Part shown: piece by piece, positions 17,301 through 26,495 of the stretch
Position numbering within the stretch: position 1 is the stretch's first letter
Layout: every line of letters starts with the position of its first letter
From: MGIIa-K1 sp964577145
GTDB taxonomy: Archaea > Thermoplasmatota > Poseidoniia > Poseidoniales > Poseidoniaceae
Reading direction: 5' to 3'
Assembly: GCA_964577145.1 (NCBI GenBank)
Contig: CAZNXM010000001.1
Span: forward strand, 34,355-98,354
Length of the DNA: 64,000 nucleotides
Translations under genes and position numbers: made by a program
The notes under the pieces: model-generated
Seen by the model: the letters and a program-made list of their open reading frames with translations, nothing else
What the model was told of the DNA's origin: nothing
Databases searched by the model: none

Positions 17301-18360
17301 TACCCATATTGGTTGCATTTGCCATATCATTGGAGGCATCTGCACCAAGTCCAGCATCATCTTGGGTGCCTCCCATTAAATCAGAACAATCGTCTCCAAT
17401 TACCATCTGGGTAGCCGACCACATGTCATTATTCGAATTATTAGATTCAGTAATATTGTCGTAACCATCAGCGAGTACCCACCAATAATACGAGCCATTT
17501 GTCATGTTGGCAGGGATTGTAATTTGTGCCGAAGTATTTCTTGAAGCACCAGCGGCTAGAGTTGCTTCTGGCGAATTGTCCTGAAGTGTAGTATCTGACC
17601 AGTCGTATGTTTGGTCGGTCGAAAGAGCAAAGTGGACTTCAAAAGCTCCAGTGGATTGATTTGTTGCGAGATTTTCAACAGTGTAATTCACAGTAACAGT
17701 ATCGCCGCCATTCGCTTTAGCAGGAATTTGTACAGATGTAATTGTCATATCTGGCTTTGGCGTAGTATTGTTAGTCCAGACACGGAGAGTGTATGTTCCA
17801 TCACCTGAATACTGTGCGATGTAGATGTAGAAAGTAGTTGCATTTCCTTCAAGCACAGTTCCTGCTGAAGTTACAGACTCCAATGGATCGTTGAACTCAG
17901 ACCTATCATAGACAGTTGTGAGACCTGCATCTGTTAGATAGAGGTCGAAATCAGCACCGGTTGGTACAACGAGTTCGACATCGACTTCTTTTCCAGTAGT
18001 TGTGGTAACACTGTACATGTCCACTCCATCATTCGCATCGACACAACCAGTCACGCCACCCGTTACTCCGTTGTTTGGGTTCGACCCTAGGCTCTTCGAA
18101 GTGCTGCTAGTATTGCCAGCATCACCAGCCGTCCCACCATCAGACTGCACAGCACTACATGGTGCGCGGCCACTTGTTCCAGACATTGTTCGAATCGAAA
18201 CATCATTGAAATTTCTAATTGGCAAATCTTCGAATAGGGATTCATCAACAGGTTCAACAACGGCCTTTTCATTATCCAATCCAGCTGTTGCTAGTGGAGT
18301 GAATGCCATCATTATCATCAGGGCAGCAAGGAGGTATGGGCGTGTACGCATGGTCCTCAA
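14396..18360 (-). CDS. Giant secreted, membrane-anchored protein with PPC, CARDB and TSP3 repeats (assembly gap inside)
   Basis: Signal peptide at residues 1-27 (LLAALMIMMAFTPLATA). The ectodomain alternates pre-peptidase C-terminal-like domains (for example GADFDLYLTDAG, DDVLAFDVPAGHYIEV) with CARDB-like domains (PDMTITSVQIPA, NNSNND). About 150 residues of calcium-binding thrombospondin type 3 repeats follow (DADGDGVQDIDDLC and similar), then a low-complexity Gly-Asp-Thr linker. A 100-N gap breaks the frame there. If the 55-bp duplication at the gap edges is merged, the frame goes on into a membrane helix (LVTIGGIVGGVLLLLILSLL), RRGG, and a cytoplasmic tail ending RPWLNQ with stop at 14396, giving about 1,269 residues. 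Without merging, the frame runs to a meaningless stop at 14626. Probably a surface adhesin or enzyme anchor; substrate unknown. Confidence 0.82.
14711..14810. other. Assembly gap of 100 N flanked by an exact 55-bp duplication
   Basis: Exactly 100 N, the standard placeholder for a gap of unknown size. Bases 14656-14710 are identical to 14811-14865. The two contig ends therefore overlap and the true gap is probably zero or negative, or spans more copies of the neighbouring 24-bp repeat. Confidence 0.95.
14861..14968 (-). repeat. 24-bp tandem repeat coding for a Gly-Asp-Thr linker
   Basis: Four full 24-bp units (14861-14884, 14885-14908, 14909-14932, 14933-14956) and half of a fifth. They encode an eight-residue GDGTGDGT-type unit between the TSP3 repeats and the membrane anchor. 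The repeat explains why the assembly broke next to it. Confidence 0.9.
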
Positions 18361-18392
18361 CCCTAGACCCTCTTCATGCGTGGGCTATGAAT

Positions 18393-18429
18393 GTACGGTA
18401 TTCTGTTCAGACACCGTACTTTGTACGGT
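18393..18429. promoter_or_regulatory. Triple GTACGGT element upstream of the giant protein gene
   Basis: GTACGGT occurs at 18393-18399 and 18423-18429, and its complement ACCGTAC at 18413-18419. The last two form a hairpin with a TTT loop; the two direct copies are each followed by ATT. The element lies 33-69 bases before the start of the exported protein gene and after the PEP carboxykinase stop. It may be an operator of the former or a terminator of the latter. Confidence 0.45.
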
Positions 18430-18448
18430 ATTGAACAAATTCACCGAT

Positions 18449-20038
18449 TTACATTTTGGGAGCGGCTGAATTCACTTCGTCGCTAACACCTGCGGCATAT
18501 CGCTCAAAGTTGGCATTGAACATTGCAGATAATTTGTCAGCAGCAGCATCGAATGCTTCACCATTTTCCCAGGTTTCCCGTGGAATCAATATTTCATCGG
18601 GAACTCCGGGACATGAAGTTGGGATTTCAAAGCCAAAACGCTCATCAACAACATATTCAACATCATCTAATTCTCCGTCAAGAGCAGCATTCAACATCGC
18701 TCGAGTATAACGAATTTTCATTCTTGATCCAACACCATACGCTCCACCAGACCACCCGGTATTTATCAGCCACGCAGTAGCATTATTTTCAGCCATTTTA
18801 TTCGAAAGTAAATCAGCATATACGCCAGGGTGCATCGGCATGAAAGGCTCTCCAAAACAAGCGGAAAAAGTCGCTTGAGGCTCGGTAACACCAATCTCAG
18901 TTCCAGCAACTTTAGCAGTATATCCAGAAATGAAATGATATGCGGCTTGTGAAGGGGTTAACCGACTGATTGGAGGTAGAACTCCGAATGCATCACAGGT
19001 GAGGAAAATTACATTTTGTGGGTGTCCGCCCTTACTATCAGTCGTTCGATTATCGATGAATTCAATTGGATAAGAACCACGTGTGTTCTGAGTTTTACTG
19101 ATGTCGAAGAAATCAGGAACACCATTGTCGTCGACAACGATATTTTCAAGCACAGTCCCTTTTCGTTTTGTAGTGCCGAAAATCTCAGGTTCATCTTCTT
19201 CAGAGAGATTGATCAATTTTGCATAGCAACCACCTTCGAAGTTGAAGACGCCATTCGCTCCCCATCCGTGCTCATCATCACCGATAAGTGCGCGGTTAGG
19301 GTCTGCTGAGAGAGTGGTTTTTCCTGTACCGGATAAACCAAAGAAAATAGCAGTATTTTCGCCGGTAGTATTTGCAGAGCAATGCATTGGCAAAATCCCC
19401 TTCTTTGGAAGAATAAGATTCATCACACTAAAGATAGATTTTTTGATTTCACCAGCATAGCGAGTTCCGCCGATAATAACCTCTCCAGCAGCATAGTTTA
19501 CGATTACAAAGCACTGTGAGTTTAACGCTTCATCTTCAGCCTCGAAATGAGGGGCATGATATACCGTAAATTGTGGCTGATGCTCTTCGAGTTGTTCAGT
19601 GCTAGGGCGCACAAACATGTTGCGCGCAAATGCATTATGCCATGCATTTTGGTTAATTACACGAATAGGAAGTGCTTCACTTTCTTCAGCGCCACAATAG
19701 AGATCTTGGACAAATAATGACTCTTGTGTTGAGAGGTAATTGATGACCTGCGTTTTCATTCGTTCGAAAGTTGCCAAATCCGTAGAAATATTCACATCTC
19801 CCCAATTGACATCTTGATTAGTAGTATCTTCATCCACGATGAACTTGTCATTCGGTGAACGTCCAGTTCTTTCTCCGGTTTCAGTGACTAGAGCACCGTG
19901 AGCTGAAAGAAAACCCTCTCCTCTTGCAACTGCAAGGTCGATGAGTTTCATGGTGTCAAGATTCCAATGTGTAGTAGCATCGGTTACGATACCATTGCTA
20001 CGAAGGTCCCCAGAGGGGACCCCGATGGTTTTCGCCAT
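18449..20038 (-). CDS. pckA: Phosphoenolpyruvate carboxykinase (ATP)
   Basis: Gluconeogenic enzyme that turns oxaloacetate and ATP into PEP, CO2 and ADP. About 529 residues, close to the 520-540 of bacterial enzymes. Diagnostic parts: GERTGRSPNDKFIV near the N-terminus, the region RYAGEIKKSIFSVMN, the kinase-1a P-loop FGLSGTGKTTLS near residue 235, the metal-binding GDDEHGW and the kinase-2-like NFEGGCYAKL, plus the C-terminal TRAMLNAALDGEL. This is the ATP-type, the form usual in bacteria and eukaryotic microbes; many archaea carry the unrelated-length GTP type. The ORF extends to 20107, but family homology begins near the ATG at 20038. Confidence 0.96.
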   Translation of the reverse strand: MAKTIGVPSGDLRSNGIVTDATTHWNLDTMKLIDLAVARGEGFLSAHGALVTETGERTGRSPNDKFIVDEDTTNQDVNWGDVNISTDLATFERMKTQVINYLSTQESLFVQDLYCGAEESEALPIRVINQNAWHNAFARNMFVRPSTEQLEEHQPQFTVYHAPHFEAEDEALNSQCFVIVNYAAGEVIIGGTRYAGEIKKSIFSVMNLILPKKGILPMHCSANTTGENTAIFFGLSGTGKTTLSADPNRALIGDDEHGWGANGVFNFEGGCYAKLINLSEEDEPEIFGTTKRKGTVLENIVVDDNGVPDFFDISKTQNTRGSYPIEFIDNRTTDSKGGHPQNVIFLTCDAFGVLPPISRLTPSQAAYHFISGYTAKVAGTEIGVTEPQATFSACFGEPFMPMHPGVYADLLSNKMAENNATAWLINTGWSGGAYGVGSRMKIRYTRAMLNAALDGELDDVEYVVDERFGFEIPTSCPGVPDEILIPRETWENGEAFDAAADKLSAMFNANFERYAAGVSDEVNSAAPKM

Positions 20039-20128
20039 GTTCCGGCCATCCGCGGCCCCTCTTTGTCCCTTGCGGTTCGAAATACCATATTTTGAGGGCA
20101 GATTCAACTATCGAATGTATCCAAGTGG

Positions 20129-23100
20129 GTGATATTCAAAGGTCGAGAGTCGGAGTGCAGGTTCGTGCCCGAGAAAGAGCCCGAGGATGAAATCCTCGCC
20201 AAGCGCGAGTTTCAACGCGCAGCAGGAGTCGACCTCGGAGATTTCATGATTGCTGCCCTCCCTTCAGAATCCGAGGAAGAAGAAGTAATTTCAGAGGAAG
20301 AAAAAGAAGAGGATGTTGCGGTTGGCGAAGTCGCAGAAATTTTCACTCGAGGAGATGCGCCTTCGGAAATAAATCGCGATGGCACAGTTGATGCTGAACC
20401 TGAAATGGACACTATCACCGAATATGCGGTCGAAGGTGAAAAGCGAATTCACATCGGTCTAATGATTGCAATGATAGTGACATGGTCGGCAATTGGTGCC
20501 ATTGTTGGAACTACATTAGGACATACATTGAGTGCAATCGGTTTGCTTGCAATGGCCGGCTTTGGATTATTCCTAGGCGAGATTTGGATAAAGGATAAGC
20601 GGATGCATTTGCTTGGGGTAACTTGGGTCATTATCTCGATGAAACTTCTCTATGGACTTGCAATTTCAATGGAGGGTTGGGGTTGGATTGACCCAACATT
20701 ACTTGGAATAATTCTACTAACGCTTGTCGGAATAAATATTCTAATCGCTCAACGACATGATGAGGATGCAATCGCTGCTCAAGCAACGCTTGTCCTACTC
20801 GTTACAGGTAGCGCAGCCGGGGCATTGTACGGACAGATGGGCGTTGCTATCATGGTCGGAATAGGGACTCTGATGTTCCATAGCCTAGCATTCTTACGTA
20901 AATCTGGAAACCTTGCCTCACTCGGAATTGCAGTATCTTATCTTTGGATAGGGATACATTCCATCTCAAATGATTGGCTGGTTTTCGGCATCCATCTCGT
21001 ACCATTTGAAGATCCATTACTCCTATTCTTGTTGATGTTTGGAGTAACGGGAATAAACGCACTTGTTGCAGCGGTTTTCGCCAAGGAAGAGAACTGGTTT
21101 TCTTCAGCTTTCGAAGCACTCAAACTCGGTAAACCAGGATTGTGGTCAGTTTCGGTTGGTCTTGGAATGATTGGGGCTTTACTTGCGATTGCAGCACATA
21201 GACATGAAACTGGATATGCATTAGCCCAACTAATATTGTTGATCTATGCATTTGCTCCCTCTTATCTTGTAGTCAGAGGCGTAGATTGGGGAGTATTACA
21301 GCGCTACACATTGTGGCCAGCGCCATTCTTATTGGTTGGTTTGGTGCTTATTGCACAAGGAGTCACCCCTCTACCAGTAGATGAACCATGGTCCATTTTC
21401 GCTGCACTTTCTGCAGCCATAACCGTCTTCACTTTACTTAGCAATGAATCAGCTGTGTCAGACCATGTTTTGTGGATGGGGGGAATTGTAGTAGTCATAT
21501 TACTAACAATACTCATTCCAGCAGGGGAGTCTGAAATCGATGGTGCAAGAGGCCTATTACTCGGCCAGATTGTAGTGTGGGGCGGTATGGCATGGCTATC
21601 ATTGCAAAGGAATTCACCATCATTAGCGGGGACAGCGGTATTAGCGCCGTGGATATGGTTGATGATTTTCGCCAGCGATTTTGAAGATAGGTTGGTTAGC
21701 ATGGATGTTATTCCTGTTGTTCTTCCACAAATGGAAGTCGGATTATACATGGTAGGATTGGTGGCATTCGCAATCCCTATCAATCTAAAATTAGGCGATA
21801 CTGGAGTTAACTTGGCATCTCGATTAATAGGGATGTCAGAGTTAAGCGCCCGACTTAGAGACTCTGGAATGATGCGCCTTTGGAATATCGGTTTCCTGAT
21901 GTCTCTTACTACGATATTGTTCATCACTCGTCAAGGAGCAATAGAAGCATCAAGTCTCATCATTTTGATGGGGCTATTGCTTGTTTCACATTCAATCATC
22001 ATGAGAATGGATAGACATCAAGGTACGCCACGCCTTATTCTATTATCGTGGGGAATTGCTGCGGTTATTCTGCAATGGAAATTTGGATTTGCGGCCATTT
22101 GGATAGCAATTCTTGGCCTATGCTCGCTTATCATTGTTAGATGGTCTGAAGAAAACGCACAACGATATGAGGCGGGAGAAGGGATTTCGACAGAGGCTTT
22201 GATGCCCGGGAAATTGGTAACAATCACGCTTTCATTAATGGCGGTTATCGCCATCATAATATCCCTAGACAAACATATCAATTATCCACTTGACAATTAT
22301 GATTTATTCCCAATAGGAAACGATGAGTTACGACTAGCGACCCTTGCGGTTTTGGGAACGATAGGATTCCTATATCTCCCCAGAGCATCATCGTTCGATA
22401 AATTGCTGCCTCCGGCGATGGCCGCTATTGCGACATTGATTGCATTAGGGCTAGCAGCATCTACTCTAGAGGATATGCTTACCCTATATGCAGTAATAAT
22501 TGGATTTGTGGTAACAGGGGCTTGGTTAGCGGCCCAAGGCGAGATAAGGTCGCGAATGAAACAGGTTACAATCCGCGAAGAAAGAATTGCTCAAGCCGAT
22601 GAGAAAAGGGCGGTCAAGGAATACATGGAATCGACCCAGGCAGCACTTGACAATGATGGCGACGGCGCTCGAATCAAGATGTATGATGCCGATTTAATCG
22701 AACGCGCTCAAAAGATGAAGAAGAAGTCAAAGAGGACCGGACAGATAAGCGAACTCGATGTTGTTACTGGTGATATTCATCACAAACCGACTATCGTATT
22801 ATCATTCATTTCTGTCACCATATTGGTAGGAATATTCCTAGCGTGGTCTACGAGATCTGGAGTGATGGCAATCGCTCTAGCATCATTCATCTCGATTTTA
22901 TTCATTGGAATAGCGCGATGGCGGGCGAACGAAGTCGGACTCCATCTACCAGATATGATGGGAATCGAATCGCCCGTTGCAATTACGATGGCTGGATTGA
23001 CTCTCATCCATGTCGCTTCTAGGGTTGGAGATGTCTCAAGTAAATTAGAGGATCAAACGGGTCTTGCAGTTCTAATCGGAGCATTGACTCTTTTGGCATG

Positions 23101-23953
23101 CCTTTCGTTATTGGGGCGAAAGGACCTCGGATTACGCATTCCTTCTGCACTCGAAGGAGTTCTAATCCTCTTGTTAGTCTCACGAATTCTCACCTCATTG
23201 ATGGGTTTAGACCAACTAAGAGTAGACCCTACCCATTCAGATATTTTTTCATGGGTTTATCCAGTTTGGGGACTTGAATTATTCCTCTTGGTGAGTGTTT
23301 TACTGTATGAATGGGTAGAAAATGAGCGCCTAAAACGGGACCTAACGGACCATCGAGGTGCGGCAGGACGTGCTGCATGGGCCGCCCTAATTTCTCTGCT
23401 AAGTTTTGGACCAGTAGGAATTCTTGCTTGTTTGCTAGTAATGAAAAACGGATTAAAATGGACTCAACCAGCAGTTCCGGTTGCAACATCAGTACTCCTT
23501 GTATTCTCGTGGTTTACCTTTAGTCAATGGTATGAGCAACTCGAAGAAACAGCATCAATATTCGCAATAGTAATTGGAATCGGCGGTCTTGCGTGGGCTA
23601 GTTATTCTACAGTTGCGAAGAAGGGGCTTTGGATACCCGCAGGATTGTGGATTGGCCACCTTCTCCTCCCAATGTCATCATTCACATTTTTCGAGGCAGC
23701 AACGCCTAGCCTCGTTGTGGCATTATTACTATGCTCTACAACATCATGGATGATTGGAGTACTCACTCTCAGGAGAGCATGGCGAATCATTGGTGCCTTG
23801 GACCTCGTGATTGCATGGATGGTTGCTGGAAAGTTGCTGATTTCTGGTGCAAGTAGTTCGATGGCATTGATAATGCTCCTCGCAACTGCGATATTGCTCG
23901 GATTGGTAACATGGATTGGCCAAGTATACGAAGATGAAATTTCGAGAACTTGA
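20129..23953 (+). CDS. Very large polytopic membrane protein of unknown function
   Basis: A 1,274-residue protein that I do not recognise. The first 105 residues are cytoplasmic and strongly acidic with runs of Glu. The remainder is almost continuous hydrophobic helices, roughly thirty by eye, in two blocks. The blocks are split by a charged, probably helical cytoplasmic segment at about residues 810-885 (RMKQVTIREERIAQ, LIERAQKMKKKSKR). There is no nucleotide-binding or transporter signature that I can see. The length and the two-block layout suggest an internal duplication or a fusion. The start codon is uncertain: GTG at 20129 opens the ORF and a GTG at 20165 is an alternative. It ends against the convergent phosphomutase gene. 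Confidence 0.75.
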   Translation: MIFKGRESECRFVPEKEPEDEILAKREFQRAAGVDLGDFMIAALPSESEEEEVISEEEKEEDVAVGEVAEIFTRGDAPSEINRDGTVDAEPEMDTITEYAVEGEKRIHIGLMIAMIVTWSAIGAIVGTTLGHTLSAIGLLAMAGFGLFLGEIWIKDKRMHLLGVTWVIISMKLLYGLAISMEGWGWIDPTLLGIILLTLVGINILIAQRHDEDAIAAQATLVLLVTGSAAGALYGQMGVAIMVGIGTLMFHSLAFLRKSGNLASLGIAVSYLWIGIHSISNDWLVFGIHLVPFEDPLLLFLLMFGVTGINALVAAVFAKEENWFSSAFEALKLGKPGLWSVSVGLGMIGALLAIAAHRHETGYALAQLILLIYAFAPSYLVVRGVDWGVLQRYTLWPAPFLLVGLVLIAQGVTPLPVDEPWSIFAALSAAITVFTLLSNESAVSDHVLWMGGIVVVILLTILIPAGESEIDGARGLLLGQIVVWGGMAWLSLQRNSPSLAGTAVLAPWIWLMIFASDFEDRLVSMDVIPVVLPQMEVGLYMVGLVAFAIPINLKLGDTGVNLASRLIGMSELSARLRDSGMMRLWNIGFLMSLTTILFITRQGAIEASSLIILMGLLLVSHSIIMRMDRHQGTPRLILLSWGIAAVILQWKFGFAAIWIAILGLCSLIIVRWSEENAQRYEAGEGISTEALMPGKLVTITLSLMAVIAIIISLDKHINYPLDNYDLFPIGNDELRLATLAVLGTIGFLYLPRASSFDKLLPPAMAAIATLIALGLAASTLEDMLTLYAVIIGFVVTGAWLAAQGEIRSRMKQVTIREERIAQADEKRAVKEYMESTQAALDNDGDGARIKMYDADLIERAQKMKKKSKRTGQISELDVVTGDIHHKPTIVLSFISVTILVGIFLAWSTRSGVMAIALASFISILFIGIARWRANEVGLHLPDMMGIESPVAITMAGLTLIHVASRVGDVSSKLEDQTGLAVLIGALTLLACLSLLGRKDLGLRIPSALEGVLILLLVSRILTSLMGLDQLRVDPTHSDIFSWVYPVWGLELFLLVSVLLYEWVENERLKRDLTDHRGAAGRAAWAALISLLSFGPVGILACLLVMKNGLKWTQPAVPVATSVLLVFSWFTFSQWYEQLEETASIFAIVIGIGGLAWASYSTVAKKGLWIPAGLWIGHLLLPMSSFTFFEAATPSLVVALLLCSTTSWMIGVLTLRRAWRIIGALDLVIAWMVAGKLLISGASSSMALIMLLATAILLGLVTWIGQVYEDEISRT

Positions 23954-25477
23954 TCATTCTACTAAAGCCTCAGTCAGACGATCCACGATTCTGTTAAGCA
24001 CACTTTCTGGAACGGCTGGGTCAATACCAGGGGCCAATCTAAGACTTACATTTGTCTTGGCTTGAGTTCCAGAATTCCTGATACCAATAGATAGCCCATC
24101 TGCTTCAAGCATCATGAGATTAGCTTCCCCAGCAAGCCCATGACGAGAGAGTTCACCAAGGGCAATGCGAGCAATATGTTCAACCTGGTCGGCCAGTTCA
24201 TTCTCTCCAGTCCATAGACTACGGTCGGTTTCTTTGATGGAAACTCGTCTCTTGTGGCCACGAATAAATGCCTCTGACTTTTCATCTACGGCCATTGCAG
24301 CCAATACTGCAATCATACTAGCAGCACCATCTCCCACTAGAGTCCGCCCTCCTTTTGGATGAGGAGCAGCCATTACGAGATGTCCGGAATCTTCTACGCC
24401 GAGAACATTTCTGTCAGAATCACGAAGTGCAGCAGAAATCCATCTGTCTCCGACCGCGGTTTGACTCCATTCCACATCTGCTTCAAGTCTATCTAAAGAG
24501 GAAATCAAAGAAAGATCAGATTCGATACTAGCAGCAAGATGCCATTCACCTTTCGCTGCCCTCAAGATTTCATCTGCCATCCCATCACCATCGAGTACTG
24601 CGCAGCCATCTTCGGTACTGACGATGAATAGACATCTATCTCCATCTCCATCAAGGGCAGCAGCGATTATCTGACCGGGCTCGCACCTATTGAGACTGTG
24701 AATCAATAAATGGTCACTACGAGCTGCTTCGGGCCATGTCCACATATCTGTGGGCGATAATTCTCCTGCACCACATCCGTCATTGAGAGCAGGTGCGTCT
24801 TGAGAAACTTCTTTGGCATCGATTCCAGCCAATTTTAGTAGTTCAGCAAGCCATGTAGAACCTGCTCCCTTCGAACAATCGAGTAGCAAACTTTGGCTTG
24901 CTGGCGGTGCAAACATCCCAGAAAATTCTGCAAGCCTTACCACAAGTAATTCTTGATGTGCTTGGTTTGCATCGAATGAATAATCGGGTTCTGAGAGTAA
25001 TACAAGGTCGGAATCATCAACCTCTCTTTCTTCTGCTGCAAGCTCAACCATTAGCGATGAAATTTCGTCTTCAAATAGAGGAGCTGATTTGAATCCATCC
25101 TTGTCAAAAACTTTGATTCCCGAATCAGTCACCGGGTTATGGCTTGCAGTAATCATGCAGCCAAGTGCTGCACCAGTCTCTAATAGCGCATTGTGAAGGC
25201 CAGGGGTGGCACATATTCCAGCATGCGTTACACTACATCCGCCTAGGTGTAGTCCCTGGGTAATCCCCGCTACAAGTTCAGGATTTCCCGGACGCTCATC
25301 CCAGCCAATAATGACATTCGAACCAAATTCAACGGTTCGAGTTAATGCTTCACCGACCAATTTCAATAATCGAGAAGAGATGGATCTGCGCTCTAAGTAG
25401 TCTTCAATTGCAAGTTGGTCATCGTCGGGACTCGTAACAACTTCACCACGTATTCCATCGGTTCCGAAGAACATCAA
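23954..25477 (-). CDS. Phosphoglucosamine/phosphomannomutase family protein
   Basis: Alpha-D-phosphohexomutase of about 507 residues. The N-terminal FFGTDGIRGE matches the GlmM group, the active serine is in CMITASHNPVTDSGIK near residue 111, the metal loop is ALDGDGDRCLF, and a sugar-binding GVEDSGHLVM and C-terminal phosphate loop GIRNSGTQAKTN follow. It moves phosphate between C6 and C1 of a hexose or glucosamine. The hexapeptide-repeat transferase immediately upstream, one base away, fits glucosamine-1-phosphate as the product, so an amino-sugar activation role is favoured over mannose. Specificity cannot be settled by motif alone. Confidence 0.9.
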   Translation of the reverse strand: MMFFGTDGIRGEVVTSPDDDQLAIEDYLERRSISSRLLKLVGEALTRTVEFGSNVIIGWDERPGNPELVAGITQGLHLGGCSVTHAGICATPGLHNALLETGAALGCMITASHNPVTDSGIKVFDKDGFKSAPLFEDEISSLMVELAAEEREVDDSDLVLLSEPDYSFDANQAHQELLVVRLAEFSGMFAPPASQSLLLDCSKGAGSTWLAELLKLAGIDAKEVSQDAPALNDGCGAGELSPTDMWTWPEAARSDHLLIHSLNRCEPGQIIAAALDGDGDRCLFIVSTEDGCAVLDGDGMADEILRAAKGEWHLAASIESDLSLISSLDRLEADVEWSQTAVGDRWISAALRDSDRNVLGVEDSGHLVMAAPHPKGGRTLVGDGAASMIAVLAAMAVDEKSEAFIRGHKRRVSIKETDRSLWTGENELADQVEHIARIALGELSRHGLAGEANLMMLEADGLSIGIRNSGTQAKTNVSLRLAPGIDPAVPESVLNRIVDRLTEALVE

Positions 25478-25478
25478 A

Positions 25479-26135
25479 TCACCTCAGTTGTGTTCCAGGG
25501 CCATGGATTCCAGTAACTGTAGTATTTGGCATTACAAGAGAATTTGAGCCAATTACTACTCCGGGATTGGTTACAACATTGCAACCAAGTTGACACCCCT
25601 CACCCAGAATTGCACCAAACTTCCTCAATCCCGAAGGCAATCTCTGCCCATCTAGAATAACGTGCACTTCCATACCATCATTTCGTAAATTAGATAATTT
25701 TGCCCCAGCACCTAGATTTACATCAGGGCCAAGAATAGAGTCCCCTACGTAATTGAAGTGCGGTGCTTTAGAACCAGGGAGCAAAACACTGTGCTTGATT
25801 TCACTAGCATGGCCGACTAATGCCCTATCACAAATCCATGAAAATTCACGGATATATGCCCCATGCCGTATTGTTGCCCCAGCACCGATATATGATGGCC
25901 CAATGATATGTACACTAGGCTCGATTATCGCATCTGGATGGATATGTACTGCGCCCTTGCTATCATCAATACTAACTCCTTCTCTGTGACTTGGACCTAC
26001 TGTTCCAAGCATGTCGATAATCTGCCCTTTGAGAGTAGGTAAAACCGTCCAAACAGGGCCGGATGGAAAGCAGGGCTGATGCCCCTCATCTTCGTTGAGT
26101 GAAGGCCAGAGTTCTCCGGCCGATGGCGCGTTCAT
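25479..26135 (-). CDS. Left-handed beta-helix acetyltransferase, GlmU C-domain-like
   Basis: About 218 residues with hexapeptide repeats from residue 60 onward (AIIEPSVHIIGPSYIGAGATIRHG, then GDSILGPDVNLGAGAKLSN and VVTNPGVVIGSNSLVMPNTTVTG). The SEIKHSVLLPGSKAPHFNYVGDS segment matches the acetyl-CoA-binding region of GlmU-like bifunctional enzymes. Only the acetyltransferase half is present; no nucleotidyltransferase domain precedes it. It probably acetylates glucosamine-1-phosphate made by the mutase encoded one base downstream. The start is taken at the second in-frame ATG; the first is at 26150. Confidence 0.78.
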   Translation of the reverse strand: MNAPSAGELWPSLNEDEGHQPCFPSGPVWTVLPTLKGQIIDMLGTVGPSHREGVSIDDSKGAVHIHPDAIIEPSVHIIGPSYIGAGATIRHGAYIREFSWICDRALVGHASEIKHSVLLPGSKAPHFNYVGDSILGPDVNLGAGAKLSNLRNDGMEVHVILDGQRLPSGLRKFGAILGEGCQLGCNVVTNPGVVIGSNSLVMPNTTVTGIHGPGTQLR

Positions 26136-26170
26136 CAGTAGACCCCACACAGGGACTCGATTTGACCTTT

Positions 26171-26419
26171 TCAGGCAACGCTGTATATTCTCTTGCCAGT
26201 TGAGCGGTCAAGTGTGAAACTGATGAGGTTCTTCATGTATCGAGGAATAAAGAAACCAACTTTGCGTGTAGTGAGGCCATGATTCCTCATTCTACGCTCA
26301 TTTGACAGGTGGTGAACAATATCAGCTGCAGAGCAACCAGGGTTGCGGCCTACATATTCAATAATCTCAAATTTAAGCCTCTCTAATCGAGCAGTTTTCT
26401 GGGATCCTTTTCCATTCAT
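26171..26419 (-). CDS. Small winged-helix DNA-binding protein
   Basis: About 82 residues. Residues 15-50 read as a helix-turn-helix: LKFEIIEYVGRNPGCSAADIVHHLS, an arrangement seen in MarR/PadR-like and primase-associated winged helices, followed by a basic helix RMRNHGLTTRKVGFFIPR and a wing ending KRIYSV. It lacks a ligand domain. Position at the head of the amino-sugar operon on the same strand (35 bases before the transferase) suggests local regulation, but this is inference. The ATG at 26419 is preferred; the ORF opens ten codons earlier. Confidence 0.6.
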   Translation of the reverse strand: MNGKGSQKTARLERLKFEIIEYVGRNPGCSAADIVHHLSNERRMRNHGLTTRKVGFFIPRYMKNLISFTLDRSTGKRIYSVA

Positions 26420-26495
26420 ATATTGTATTAAGATGAGAGAGTACTTCACAATCTAGGGGGATGTCCCCGGGACCCAGCCTCGCAGCATATCGTTT

